Shown: positions 1 through 5,768, numbered from the stretch's first letter. The stretch: 7,196 bases of DNA from Acidimicrobiia bacterium (GCA_029863035.1 JAOTWH010000116.1:1-7196); one strand, 5' to 3'. Numbers and translations: made by a program. The notes: generated by a model from the letters alone, not told the origin.

Positions 1-618
1 GTCCTCCTCGGCGGCTACCTCGTGTTCTCCCTCATACGTGACCGCGGCCAAGTGAAGCTGCGCAGCAGATGGATGTTGGTGCTATCTGGTGTACGCAAGG
101 GCTACGTGGTGGCTCGGCGTCGTTTGCTCGGCACTCGTTCGGGGACAATCGAGCACGAACACGGACACGCTGCAGTTGAAAACCTTCACCACGCAACCCC
201 TACCGACCATCCCGACGGCGAGGACAGTGCTAAGTGGCGAGCACCTGCTCACCGCCACGCCCACAGTCATGATCTGGCTCAGGAGCCTTTCGTCGATTAT
301 GGAAAGGGAACATCGATCGGAGTCGGGATGCTGCATGGCATCGGTGCCGAGACACCGACCCAGGTATTGGTCTTCCTGGCTGCCGCTGATGCCGGAGGGA
401 CGGCAGCCGGCATATCGGTACTGATTGCTTTCCTGATAGGGCTCTTCGCCGCCAATACCGCGATCACCGTTGGCGCTTCCTACGGGTTCCTCAACGCCGC
501 CAAGCGGCCGCGGCTGCGAGTAGCTCTCGCCGGTGTGACGGCAACTGTCAGTCTGGCGATCGGAGTATTGCTCATCGTTGGCCAAGACGCCCTGCTCCCA
601 GCACTTCTCGTCGGCTAG
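1..618 (+). CDS. C-terminal part of a multi-pass membrane transporter, probably nickel/cobalt (NicO/HoxN-like); 5' end outside window
   Basis: The reading frame is open from base 1, so the N-terminus lies upstream of the window; 205 residues and a TAG stop are visible. Residues 1-12 look like the end of a membrane segment. A polar loop follows with about ten histidines between residues 51 and 92 (HEHGH, LHH, HRHAHSH). Then come three hydrophobic stretches at about 105-128, 133-160 and 172-203. The GMLHGIGAETPTQV segment (109-121) at the start of the second half resembles what I recall from actinobacterial proteins annotated as high-affinity nickel/cobalt transporters. His-rich loops are common in such metal carriers, presumably gathering Ni(II) or Co(II) on one membrane face. 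The family-defining N-terminal HX4DH segment is not visible, so metal transport is inference; another metal permease is possible. A GTG at 22 would give a shorter product but would start inside the membrane segment. Confidence 0.55.
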   Translation, partial: VLLGGYLVFSLIRDRGQVKLRSRWMLVLSGVRKGYVVARRRLLGTRSGTIEHEHGHAAVENLHHATPTDHPDGEDSAKWRAPAHRHAHSHDLAQEPFVDYGKGTSIGVGMLHGIGAETPTQVLVFLAAADAGGTAAGISVLIAFLIGLFAANTAITVGASYGFLNAAKRPRLRVALAGVTATVSLAIGVLLIVGQDALLPALLVG

Positions 619-628
619 CAACCATCTC

Positions 629-634
629 TAGGGT
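629..634 (+). promoter_or_regulatory. Putative -10 box (TAGGGT) for the OCD-family gene, leaderless
   Basis: TAGGGT fits the actinobacterial TANNNT -10 consensus and ends 7 nt before the GTG at 642. This places the expected transcription start at or next to the start codon. No clear Shine-Dalgarno is present and no convincing -35 box was seen. The box lies in the 23-bp gap after the transporter gene, so the downstream gene could be transcribed independently. Confidence 0.45.
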
Positions 635-641
635 CGGGTCT

Positions 642-1508
642 GTGAGGTACCTCGACGCCGCCGCCCTGAGACAAGCACTGCCGATGAGCGCGGCCATCGA
701 AGCCATGGAGTTGGCATTCAGCGATGATCGCGAGGTGCCCCAGCGAGTACAGCTCGGGCCGTCGCTCTTCATGCCGGCTCGAGTCGGCTCTCACAGCGGA
801 ATCAAGGTTGTCTCCACCGTTCCCGGCAACCCGGTGGGGGTCGTGATGGCGTTCGGCGGGGACGGTTCACCGATCGGGTTGGTTGATGGTGCCACCCTCA
901 CTGCTATTCGCACTGCCGCCGGTGCCGGGTTGGCCACTCGGCTGCTCGCCGCCGAGGGAGCGAAGGTGCTGGCCATGCTCGGCGCCGGAGCCATGGCCGC
1001 CGACCAGGTCGCCGCTGTGGCCGAAGTGCGATCGATAGAGCGGGTCGTTGTGTGGAGCCGCCAACTGGCCAACGCCCAGCGCCTGGCTGATCAAGTGCAA
1101 GGCGAAGCCGTAGCTACGGCCGACGAAGCAGTGTCCCAGGCCGACATCGTGAGCTGCGCCACTCCGTCACGCACACCTCTATTTGGCGCTGGCTCCGTAT
1201 CGGAGCCCGTCCATATCAACGCGGTGGGCGCCTTTACACCCGACATGATCGAAGTGCCACCGGAGTTGACCGCTAAAGCCTTCATCGTGGTGGACGACGT
1301 CGACGCCGCGGCTGTCGAAGCAGGCGACCTCATCCAAGCCGACCGACAACCCGATGCCACCGTCGGGGACTTGCTGGCCGGCCGGATACGGCCGCCGGAT
1401 GGCCAGGTGACCCTCTTCAAGTCGGTAGGCATCGGCAGCCAGGACACGGCTGCAGCCGTTGCCGCTCTCGAAAGGGCAGCCGAATTGGATCTGGGGACCG
1501 TCCTCTAG
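642..1508 (+). CDS. Ornithine cyclodeaminase/mu-crystallin family protein, probable delta1-pyrroline-2-carboxylate reductase
   Basis: This 288-residue protein, a little short for a family of about 310-340, shows the OCD/mu-crystallin pattern (PF02423) throughout. Visible elements are IKVVSTVPGNP at 54-64 (Lys55), the TAIRTAA substrate loop at 87-93 (Arg90), a Rossmann NAD(P) loop LGAGAMA at 114-120, HINAVGAFTPDM at 191-202, VVDD at 216-219 with EAGDL at 226-230, and the C-terminal LFKSVGIGSQDTAAA. Members include ornithine cyclodeaminase, archaeal alanine dehydrogenase, ketimine reductases and delta1-pyrroline-2-carboxylate (Pyr2C) reductase. From a memory alignment, the catalytic Asp of P. 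putida ornithine cyclodeaminase falls at Glu206, which argues against cyclodeaminase activity. The nearby aconitase X and proline dehydrogenase favour NAD(P)H reduction of Pyr2C to L-proline in the cytoplasm; this is inference from context. The GTG start follows a TANNNT box. The gene ends in a 4-bp convergent overlap with the 277-aa gene. Confidence 0.85.
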   Translation: MRYLDAAALRQALPMSAAIEAMELAFSDDREVPQRVQLGPSLFMPARVGSHSGIKVVSTVPGNPVGVVMAFGGDGSPIGLVDGATLTAIRTAAGAGLATRLLAAEGAKVLAMLGAGAMAADQVAAVAEVRSIERVVVWSRQLANAQRLADQVQGEAVATADEAVSQADIVSCATPSRTPLFGAGSVSEPVHINAVGAFTPDMIEVPPELTAKAFIVVDDVDAAAVEAGDLIQADRQPDATVGDLLAGRIRPPDGQVTLFKSVGIGSQDTAAAVAALERAAELDLGTVL

Positions 1509-2338
1509 ACGCCGAGGATCTGTTTAGATGCATCCAGCGATCCCTGGATGAAGTCGGCCACCAGCCGCTGCTGCGCCTCGGAAGGTCCCGGCATGGCCGA
1601 AGACGGAAGCACTGCCCCCACCCAACCCTCGGTGTTCCACTCACCTACCTCAAGATCGGGCAGCTTGGCTGTGTCCGGCGCAGGCCACGGGGTCACAAAC
1701 CAATAGGGCTCATCGATCCCGTTATCACCAAGCGCCATTCCAAGGTTGACCGAACGGGCTTGCTCGGGGTCGGCGTCCTTATCGATGGACCACAGCGTTG
1801 ACATGTCGAGGTGGTGCGGCCACAGGGATACCTCGCTGGCACCGTCCAAAGACCTGCTCTCCGCTCCCAACAGGCAATCGGCGTTGGCGAAGTGCTTAGA
1901 CAGCTCACGCAGTGCCCGCGGATCGGCGTCGATGGTGGCTCCTTCCCCCACCGGGTGGCTCGGCAGATCGCTTCGCACGTCGTCCAGGCCTGGCGGGGAC
2001 CCGGCGTGTGCCTCGATGACTTCTCCCAGCCAGGCCAGCCCGGCATCGATCGTTGTTTTTGGCAGGGGGAGCTGGTCCAAGGTGGCCAAAGACTCATCGA
2101 GCAAGGCCAGTGTCAGATCGGCTGGGCGAAGCGCGACGCGTAGGCCCGAGGCGAATCTGGCGCCTGCCAGTTGACGACCGGTATCGATCCAGGCCAGCGC
2201 GGTGTGGCGGTAGTCGTCCTCCGGCTCGGCCAACACTTTGCCAGGCGCCGCAGCCAGCTGGCATGACCAATGCAGCTGCAAACGGGCGTCCGTCAACGCG
2301 CGGGGCGAAACCGCCCCCAACTGCTGCCAACCAGACAT
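1505..2338 (-). CDS. Uncharacterised 277-aa protein with WPHHLD and PYWFVTPWP motifs
   Basis: I do not recognise a named family with certainty. The protein looks soluble, with no signal peptide or membrane segment. Near the N-terminus a segment ARLQLHWSCQLAAAPG (18-33) precedes an acidic DD (41-42). A GLRVALRPADLTLAL stretch (65-79) looks like paired beta strands. The strongest motifs are SLWPHHLD (171-178) and DEPYWFVTPWPAP (209-221), followed by a Trp-rich tail EWNTEGWVGAVLP (233-245). The paired histidines with acidic residues could bind a metal or act catalytically, but that is speculation. Similar WPHH...PYW..PWP proteins are, in my recollection, uncharacterised actinobacterial proteins. 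The ATG start follows a GAAGG that could act as a weak ribosome site, and a TANNNT box inside the end of the preceding DUF1876 gene, 4 nt away. It may be expressed both from that box and by read-through of the minus-strand gene group. The stop codon TAG overlaps the stop of the converging OCD-family gene. Confidence 0.8.
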   Translation of the reverse strand: MSGWQQLGAVSPRALTDARLQLHWSCQLAAAPGKVLAEPEDDYRHTALAWIDTGRQLAGARFASGLRVALRPADLTLALLDESLATLDQLPLPKTTIDAGLAWLGEVIEAHAGSPPGLDDVRSDLPSHPVGEGATIDADPRALRELSKHFANADCLLGAESRSLDGASEVSLWPHHLDMSTLWSIDKDADPEQARSVNLGMALGDNGIDEPYWFVTPWPAPDTAKLPDLEVGEWNTEGWVGAVLPSSAMPGPSEAQQRLVADFIQGSLDASKQILGV

Positions 2339-2342
2339 GCCT

Positions 2343-2597
2343 TCAGGCTAGGGAGTCGGTTTTGAGGAAGTCCTCGATCTTGGTGTTGGCCGACTCCGAT
2401 ACCTGGGCCGTCAGATCCTGCAATGCTCGCGCTATCGCCAGCTCTTCGCCGATAACGGGAAGGCTGGGGTCAGTGGGACGCCTGCGCGCCTTTCCGATCG
2501 ACTCGAAATGGTCGCCCCGCACATTGAGAATCGCATGAACAGCCGTGTCGGTGCTGTCCTCCATGACGTGGAGTGTCAGGGTGAGGTCAGACTCCAT
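2343..2597 (-). CDS. DUF1876 (Rv2632c-like) small protein
   Basis: This 84-residue protein matches the DUF1876 family (PF08962) typified by mycobacterial Rv2632c. The N-terminal half carries alternating strand-like residues (LTLTLHVMED, then AHAILNVRG in family register at about 19-28). It is followed by GKARRRPTDPSLP (35-47), corresponding to the family's G-A-NP-D---VP stretch, and the diagnostic IGEELAIARALQDL (49-62). Length is typical. The biochemical role of the family is unknown; it is small, cytosolic and largely actinobacterial, sometimes linked to stress responses. The start ATG is preceded by a strong Shine-Dalgarno, so unlike several neighbours it is translated from a leadered mRNA. 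It lies 53 bp after the hydrolase remnant and 4 bp before the 277-aa gene, suggesting co-transcription with the latter. No catabolic link to the hydroxyproline genes is evident. Confidence 0.85.
   Translation of the reverse strand: MESDLTLTLHVMEDSTDTAVHAILNVRGDHFESIGKARRRPTDPSLPVIGEELAIARALQDLTAQVSESANTKIEDFLKTDSLA
2345..2350 (-). promoter_or_regulatory. Putative -10 box (TAGCCT) for the 277-aa gene
   Basis: Read on the minus strand, TAGCCT ends 6 nt before the ATG at 2338 and lies within the last codons and stop of the DUF1876 gene. The spacing fits a leaderless transcript starting at the A of ATG. A short GAAGG between box and start could also act as a weak ribosome site in a read-through transcript, so the promoter role is uncertain. 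Confidence 0.35.
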
Positions 2598-2600
2598 GAA

Positions 2601-2608
2601 TCCTCCTT
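2601..2608 (-). promoter_or_regulatory. Strong Shine-Dalgarno (AAGGAGGA) for the DUF1876 gene
   Basis: The minus strand reads AAGGAGGATTCATG, a near-perfect anti-16S match with normal spacing. It fixes the start at 2597 and contrasts with the SD-less starts of most other genes in the window. Confidence 0.75.
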
Positions 2609-2650
2609 CACTAAGAGCTTCAACGGAAAAACCCAGCCGCTGTAGGGCCG

Positions 2651-2780
2651 TTAGTCCCTGTGGAGGGAGCCTTCCAGGAATTCCACCAACACCTCGTTGA
2701 ACTCATTCATGACTTCGAGACTTGGCAGGTGGGCGGTCCCCTCCAGTTCCACCGCCGGCGGCTTTTGCGAATTCGGTCAC
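2651..2780 (-). pseudogene. Alpha/beta-hydrolase remnant: start and C-terminal catalytic-His segment left after an internal deletion
   Basis: Reading the minus strand down from 2776 gives 41 codons between two stops, and the residues GTAHLPSLEVMNEFNEVL are typical of the end of alpha/beta-fold hydrolases such as enol-lactonases. There the H of G-x-AH carries the catalytic histidine, followed by (L)E...FN..L..FL. Nothing of the rest of a normal protein of about 250 residues, such as the nucleophile elbow G-x-S-x-G, precedes it. A GTG at 2780 in the adjacent frame opens with VTEFAKAAGG, plausible as a hydrolase N-terminus, and stops after 25 codons at 2703. The simplest reading is that an internal, frame-breaking deletion fused the first dozen codons to the last thirty or so. 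The junction lies around 2745-2765, near a CCGCCGGCGG palindrome (2752-2761). The intact gene would have followed the oxidase in the same group. Function is lost as far as can be seen. Confidence 0.6.
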
Positions 2781-2786
2781 CGCACG

Positions 2787-2792
2787 AGGCTA
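2787..2792 (-). promoter_or_regulatory. Putative -10 box (TAGCCT) before the hydrolase remnant
   Basis: The minus strand reads TAGCCT, then 6 nt, then GTG at 2780. The TAG of the box is also the stop codon of the upstream oxidase. The same hexamer and spacing occur before the 277-aa gene. It supports the view that GTG 2780 was once a genuine leaderless start, but no -35 element is clear. Confidence 0.3.
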
Positions 2793-4079
2793 GGCGTCGG
2801 GAATCCGCACCCCAGGGTTGAGCAGCCCATCTGGGTCGAGATCGTTCTTTATGGCGCGCAACGCCTCGATCCAATCCGGGCTCTCCGAAAGCGAGAGCCA
2901 GCGTGACTTGGACGCTCCCACGCCGTGCTCGCCAACAATGCTGCCCCCCAGAGCAGCTACAGCTTTCAACACGGCAGCATCAAAGCTGTCGTCAGCGGGA
3001 TCGGGGCCAACAGCGTTGATATGCACGCCGCCATCCCCCAGGTGACCGAACACGAAGCACTCAGCCGGAAGCCGTTCCAGGGCTGCGCAAAGCTCGTTGA
3101 GGCGATCCGGAGCTAGCCGAACGTCGAGCTTGTGATGTACCCCCAACGCGTCGATGGCCTCTGTGTGGGCGTGCCGCCATCGCCACAATCGCTGACGCTC
3201 GGAGCCATCCTGAGCTATCGCCGACGCGGCAGCCTGATCCAGAACCGGTGCCAGGAGGTCGAGGCCGTTAGCTCCGCTCGCTTCGAAGATCGCTACAGCC
3301 GCCTGGTCAACCGGCGACGCGATGCCGAAATAGCTCGCTACCTGTTGCAGAGATCGCCGGGTCATGATCTCCGCTGCTTCCAGCTGCGACGGGTCGAGAG
3401 AGGCAAAGGCGTTCACCGCCAGGTCGATGGACTCAAACCCGACCATGGCCGTCGTCACGCTTTTCGGCAATGGGTGGAGATTCAGCACAAGCCTTGTGAT
3501 CACTGCAAGCGTTCCCTCCGACCCGGCTAACCGCTTCTTCCAGCCATCGGTGCCGTCGAGGTCTTCGACCACTGTGCCGTCTGCCAGTACCGCCTCCACT
3601 CCGCCGACCTGACGCTCCATTGGCCCGAAGCGAAAGGCGTGGGCACCTCGAGCGTTGGTGGCGAGCAGGCCGCCAACGGTTGCCGAATCACGCGAGGCGA
3701 TGTCGATGGCCAGGCGCTCCCCGAGAGAGAGCGCCGCCTGCTGTGCCTCCGCCAGCGGCACTCCCGCTCCGGCAAGCAACTGACCTCTTTGGATCTCAAT
3801 GCCTTCCATGGCTTTGGTGGTGAGCAGGACCGAGCCATCGCGAGGGATGCCTCCCCCAACCAGGCCCGTGTTGCCACCCTGAGCAACTACAGCGACGTCG
3901 GCCCGCCGGCAGGCGGCAAGCACTGCTGCCACCTGACTCGAATCCGACGGCCTGGCGATGGCGCTGGCCCGTCCTCGGAATCGGCCAGTCCAGTCGACCT
4001 CGTAGCTGGTCCGTTGATCGGCATCGATCAACACGTTGGCCTCCCCCAGCGCTTGCGCCAGATCGGTCAGCAGGTTCAT
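2790..4079 (-). CDS. FAD-linked oxidase of the D-2-hydroxyglutarate/D-lactate dehydrogenase family
   Basis: At 429 residues it is slightly shorter than the usual 450-480. The N-terminal FAD-binding (PCMH-type, PF01565) domain carries the pyrophosphate loop QGGNTGLVGGG (67-77), SRDSATVGGLLATNARG (129-145) and GSEGTLAVIT (186-195). The C-terminal FAD-oxidase domain (PF02913) carries HKLDVRLA (316-323), FGHLGDGGVHIN (344-355) and GSIVGEHGVGASK (379-391), ending LLNPG. His346, His353 and Glu384 align with the metal/substrate ligands of D-2-hydroxyglutarate dehydrogenase-like enzymes. The usual GDGN is GDGG here (Gly351). Such enzymes oxidise D-2-hydroxyacids to 2-oxoacids and pass electrons to an ETF, quinone or cytochrome. 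The substrate here cannot be read from sequence. ATG at 4079 overlaps the small-subunit stop as ATGA and lacks a Shine-Dalgarno, implying translational coupling to aconitase X. It has no obvious step in the 3-hydroxyproline route, so an additional substrate or accessory role is possible. Confidence 0.88.
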   Translation of the reverse strand: MNLLTDLAQALGEANVLIDADQRTSYEVDWTGRFRGRASAIARPSDSSQVAAVLAACRRADVAVVAQGGNTGLVGGGIPRDGSVLLTTKAMEGIEIQRGQLLAGAGVPLAEAQQAALSLGERLAIDIASRDSATVGGLLATNARGAHAFRFGPMERQVGGVEAVLADGTVVEDLDGTDGWKKRLAGSEGTLAVITRLVLNLHPLPKSVTTAMVGFESIDLAVNAFASLDPSQLEAAEIMTRRSLQQVASYFGIASPVDQAAVAIFEASGANGLDLLAPVLDQAAASAIAQDGSERQRLWRWRHAHTEAIDALGVHHKLDVRLAPDRLNELCAALERLPAECFVFGHLGDGGVHINAVGPDPADDSFDAAVLKAVAALGGSIVGEHGVGASKSRWLSLSESPDWIEALRAIKNDLDPDGLLNPGVRIPDA

Positions 4080-4483
4080 GTCTGCACTACAACGCCGCTG
4101 GCCGAGATAATGGCGATGTCTCCCGACACCAGGGTCCCGTAGACGTCCGCGTCAACCACCACCACGGGACATGAGGTCTCATATAGAAGGGCGGCAACCA
4201 GCGACCCGAGCACAACGATCTCGTCTGGCTCGCCGAGGACGATCCCGCTTGGGCCGTTGCCCGCCCTGATCGCCTCGGCCAACACGCTGGCGGATGAGCT
4301 GGAGCCGCGGCCGTGAGCCATGGCAACGATCTTTCCGGCGATATTGGTTCCGAGTTGGGGATGGCGGACATCGATTATCTCTCCGGATTCCGCATCGAGA
4401 CCGCCCCAGAAACTCAACGGTTCCTCCAGAACGACCAGCTCTCCGGCCGCTTCGCCATCTACCAATAGCCTTTGGTCACTCAC
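4076..4483 (-). CDS. Aconitase X small (swivel) subunit, probable cis-3-hydroxy-L-proline dehydratase small subunit
   Basis: This 135-residue protein matches the AcnX swivel domain (PF01989, formerly DUF126). Visible elements are PLSFWGGLDAESGEIIDVRHP at 22-42, the glycine/serine loop HGRGSSSSAS at 57-66 that presents the catalytic serine to the large subunit, GPSGIVLGEPDEIV (77-90) and PVVVVD (106-111). It is the normal length for the split, two-gene form. Together with the large subunit it should form an Fe-S dehydratase in the cytoplasm. In bacteria this type converts cis-3-hydroxy-L-proline to delta1-pyrroline-2-carboxylate; the archaeal relatives dehydrate mevalonate 5-phosphate. GTG at 4483 is chosen because an AGGAG sits 6 nt upstream and because it overlaps the large-subunit stop by 8 bp, a classic arrangement for stoichiometric subunit synthesis. 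The stop overlaps the oxidase start. Confidence 0.9.
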   Translation of the reverse strand: MSDQRLLVDGEAAGELVVLEEPLSFWGGLDAESGEIIDVRHPQLGTNIAGKIVAMAHGRGSSSSASVLAEAIRAGNGPSGIVLGEPDEIVVLGSLVAALLYETSCPVVVVDADVYGTLVSGDIAIISASGVVVQT

Positions 4484-5729
4484 CCCAGTCTCCTGACAGG
4501 ACGATCTCGCCAGCCAACGCCGAATCGATGCAATCTCGGGTAGAGCCGAACGCCACGTCCATGCCCAGATTGGTCGGAGCGTAGAAGGCCCACTTGGCGG
4601 AGTTGGTCATGAGCACTCCGGCTTTCGCTTCAACGATCGGTGTGATGTAAGTGCAAGTGTCTGTGACGATCTTCACCCCAGAGTTGGTGAGGTCATCCTC
4701 CCAACCACGCGCCGTCGCGGCGGCGAGCACGTCGCGACCCGTCGATACGTACACCTCGCATTTGACCGTCTCGCCCCGAAACGCCTCTGCCAGTTCCTCG
4801 AGCTCGCTCAGCGAGGCATGGGGCGTCCCCATGTTGACAGCCGCCAGAGGACCGCTGACCTGGGTCGACAGGACGCTGCGGGCCTCGTCGAGCTGGGGCA
4901 TGGAGACATCGATCACCCGTTGTGGCGTCCGGCCTCCCAGTGCGGTGTGCGTGTCTGGCGCCTCGGGAGTGGATCCCGCAAGGTGGATCAGAGCCACCGC
5001 GCCGGACGACGCTGCCGCAGCCCCCAATGCCTTGATGCGATCTTCCGAAACCCCGGGCGGTAGACCCGAGATCACGGCCACCTCGTTGTCGAGCACCTCG
5101 CCCGAGATGTGGCCGAGCACCGCGTATAAGAGCTCAGAGTCCAAGACATCGTCAGCGACGCCATCGAAACGGATCTCGGTCGTCGCCAGACGGGGTTCGT
5201 CTAAGTGAAGGCCAGCAGCCGGGACTCGCCCAGTGATGGCAGAGCAGATATCGATGAAGTCGCCATATCGATTAGTGCGGGCACCGAGGGCGCTGTTGGC
5301 GAACACGATGGCGTTGGACTCGGCCCATACGATCTGGTCACCGAGGCCAGGACGCTCGGCGAGCTGATAGGGGGCACAGGTCCAGGTAGGCCGACAGCCC
5401 ATGGCCTCGTACGCGTCCATCAGACGACGAGCTTGGGCGGCTGTCTCCGCATCCCCCCGATACAGCTCGGGGTGAAGCAAGTCGAGCGACGACACGTTCA
5501 GCGTGGATGGGATGGCTACCTCTCCACCGCCAGACGCCAACATCTCTGCGAACTCGAGGCCGGCCAAGCCGTGGTAGAGACAGCTATCGATGTGAGCCGA
5601 CGAGGCCTCGAGCAGCCGCTCGGCTCCCATCACCTCGGCGATCTTCACCACTACCCCTATGGCGATCTTCTGGGCCGGCGTTCCCTCCCCTGCCGCCAGC
5701 CCTGCTTCGAATTCCGTTAGCTGTACCAC
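4476..5729 (-). CDS. Aconitase X large (catalytic) subunit, probable cis-3-hydroxy-L-proline dehydratase large subunit
   Basis: The 417-residue protein matches AcnX (PF04412) end to end at the expected length. Conserved blocks are SAHIDSCLYHGLAGLEFAE (44-62), VAIPSTLNVSSLDLLHP (71-87), PTWTCAPYQ (114-122), QIVWAESNAIVFANSALGAR (132-151), TNRYGDFIDICSAITGRVP (152-170), GTPHAS (301-306), VTDTCTYITP (355-364) and MTNSAKWAFYAPTNLG (374-389). Cys118, Cys359 and Cys400 lie in the segments expected to hold the iron-sulfur cluster ligands. Bacterial two-subunit members are characterised as cis-3-hydroxy-L-proline dehydratases producing delta1-pyrroline-2-carboxylate; the archaeal mevalonate-5-phosphate dehydratases are the main alternative. 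The OCD-family gene and proline dehydrogenase nearby support the hydroxyproline reading. It leads the minus-strand gene group. GTG at 5729 has no Shine-Dalgarno, but a TANNNT box ends 7 nt upstream, and no upstream in-frame alternative was seen. Confidence 0.9.
   Translation of the reverse strand: MVQLTEFEAGLAAGEGTPAQKIAIGVVVKIAEVMGAERLLEASSAHIDSCLYHGLAGLEFAEMLASGGGEVAIPSTLNVSSLDLLHPELYRGDAETAAQARRLMDAYEAMGCRPTWTCAPYQLAERPGLGDQIVWAESNAIVFANSALGARTNRYGDFIDICSAITGRVPAAGLHLDEPRLATTEIRFDGVADDVLDSELLYAVLGHISGEVLDNEVAVISGLPPGVSEDRIKALGAAAASSGAVALIHLAGSTPEAPDTHTALGGRTPQRVIDVSMPQLDEARSVLSTQVSGPLAAVNMGTPHASLSELEELAEAFRGETVKCEVYVSTGRDVLAAATARGWEDDLTNSGVKIVTDTCTYITPIVEAKAGVLMTNSAKWAFYAPTNLGMDVAFGSTRDCIDSALAGEIVLSGDWGE
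4490..4494 (-). promoter_or_regulatory. Shine-Dalgarno (AGGAG) for the AcnX small subunit
   Basis: The minus strand reads AGGAG, 6 nt of spacer, then GTG at 4483, all inside the last codons of the large-subunit gene. It supports this GTG as the start and reinitiation across the 8-bp overlap. Confidence 0.6.
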
Positions 5730-5736
5730 CTGGGCG

Positions 5737-5742
5737 ACGCTA
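5737..5742 (-). promoter_or_regulatory. Putative -10 box (TAGCGT) for the aconitase X group
   Basis: The minus strand reads TAGCGT, 7 nt, then GTG at 5729, placing the transcription start at or beside the start codon. The corresponding -35 region would fall at about 5760-5765, within the inverted repeat and next to the divergent proline dehydrogenase -10 box. Confidence 0.45.
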
Positions 5743-5753
5743 GCTGTGGCGGC

Positions 5754-5768
5754 GTTACGACTGGTAAC
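5754..5768. promoter_or_regulatory. Perfect inverted repeat GTTAC-5-GTAAC, candidate operator
   Basis: The sequence GTTACGACTGGTAAC has 5-bp arms and a 5-bp spacer, so the arm centres are 10 bp (one helical turn) apart. It sits in the 48-bp region between the divergent aconitase X and proline dehydrogenase genes. It overlaps the proline dehydrogenase -10 box and covers the likely -35 region of the aconitase X promoter, where a bound dimer could control both. Arms this short can arise by chance, and no regulator gene is in the window. Confidence 0.4.

Noticed and set aside
82..621. 179-codon minus-strand open frame opposite the membrane protein gene
   Set aside because: No family resemblance, whereas the plus strand has membrane segments and the HGIGAETPTQV motif; it is a shadow frame.
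2622..2650. Possible intrinsic terminator (GC-rich stretch then TTTTT on the minus strand) after the hydrolase remnant
   Set aside because: The only stems I can draw are about 4 bp with an unsuitable loop, and the U-run is just five; too weak to call.
2752..2761. CCGCCGGCGG palindrome followed by CTTTT on the plus strand
   Set aside because: It has no workable hairpin loop and no plus-strand gene ends nearby; mentioned only as a possible contributor to the deletion junction.
3639..4142. Long plus-strand open frames opposite the minus-strand genes (for example 3639-4142, 2053-2538, 4651-5208, 5205-5720)
   Set aside because: They are antisense to genes with clear family motifs, have arginine/proline/serine-rich composition typical of GC-rich shadow frames, and show no recognisable domains.
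4076..5729. Aconitase X as a mevalonate-5-phosphate dehydratase
   Set aside because: That role is known in archaea with the modified mevalonate pathway; nothing else here looks archaeal or isoprenoid-related, while reductase and proline dehydrogenase neighbours favour hydroxyproline. Not fully excluded.
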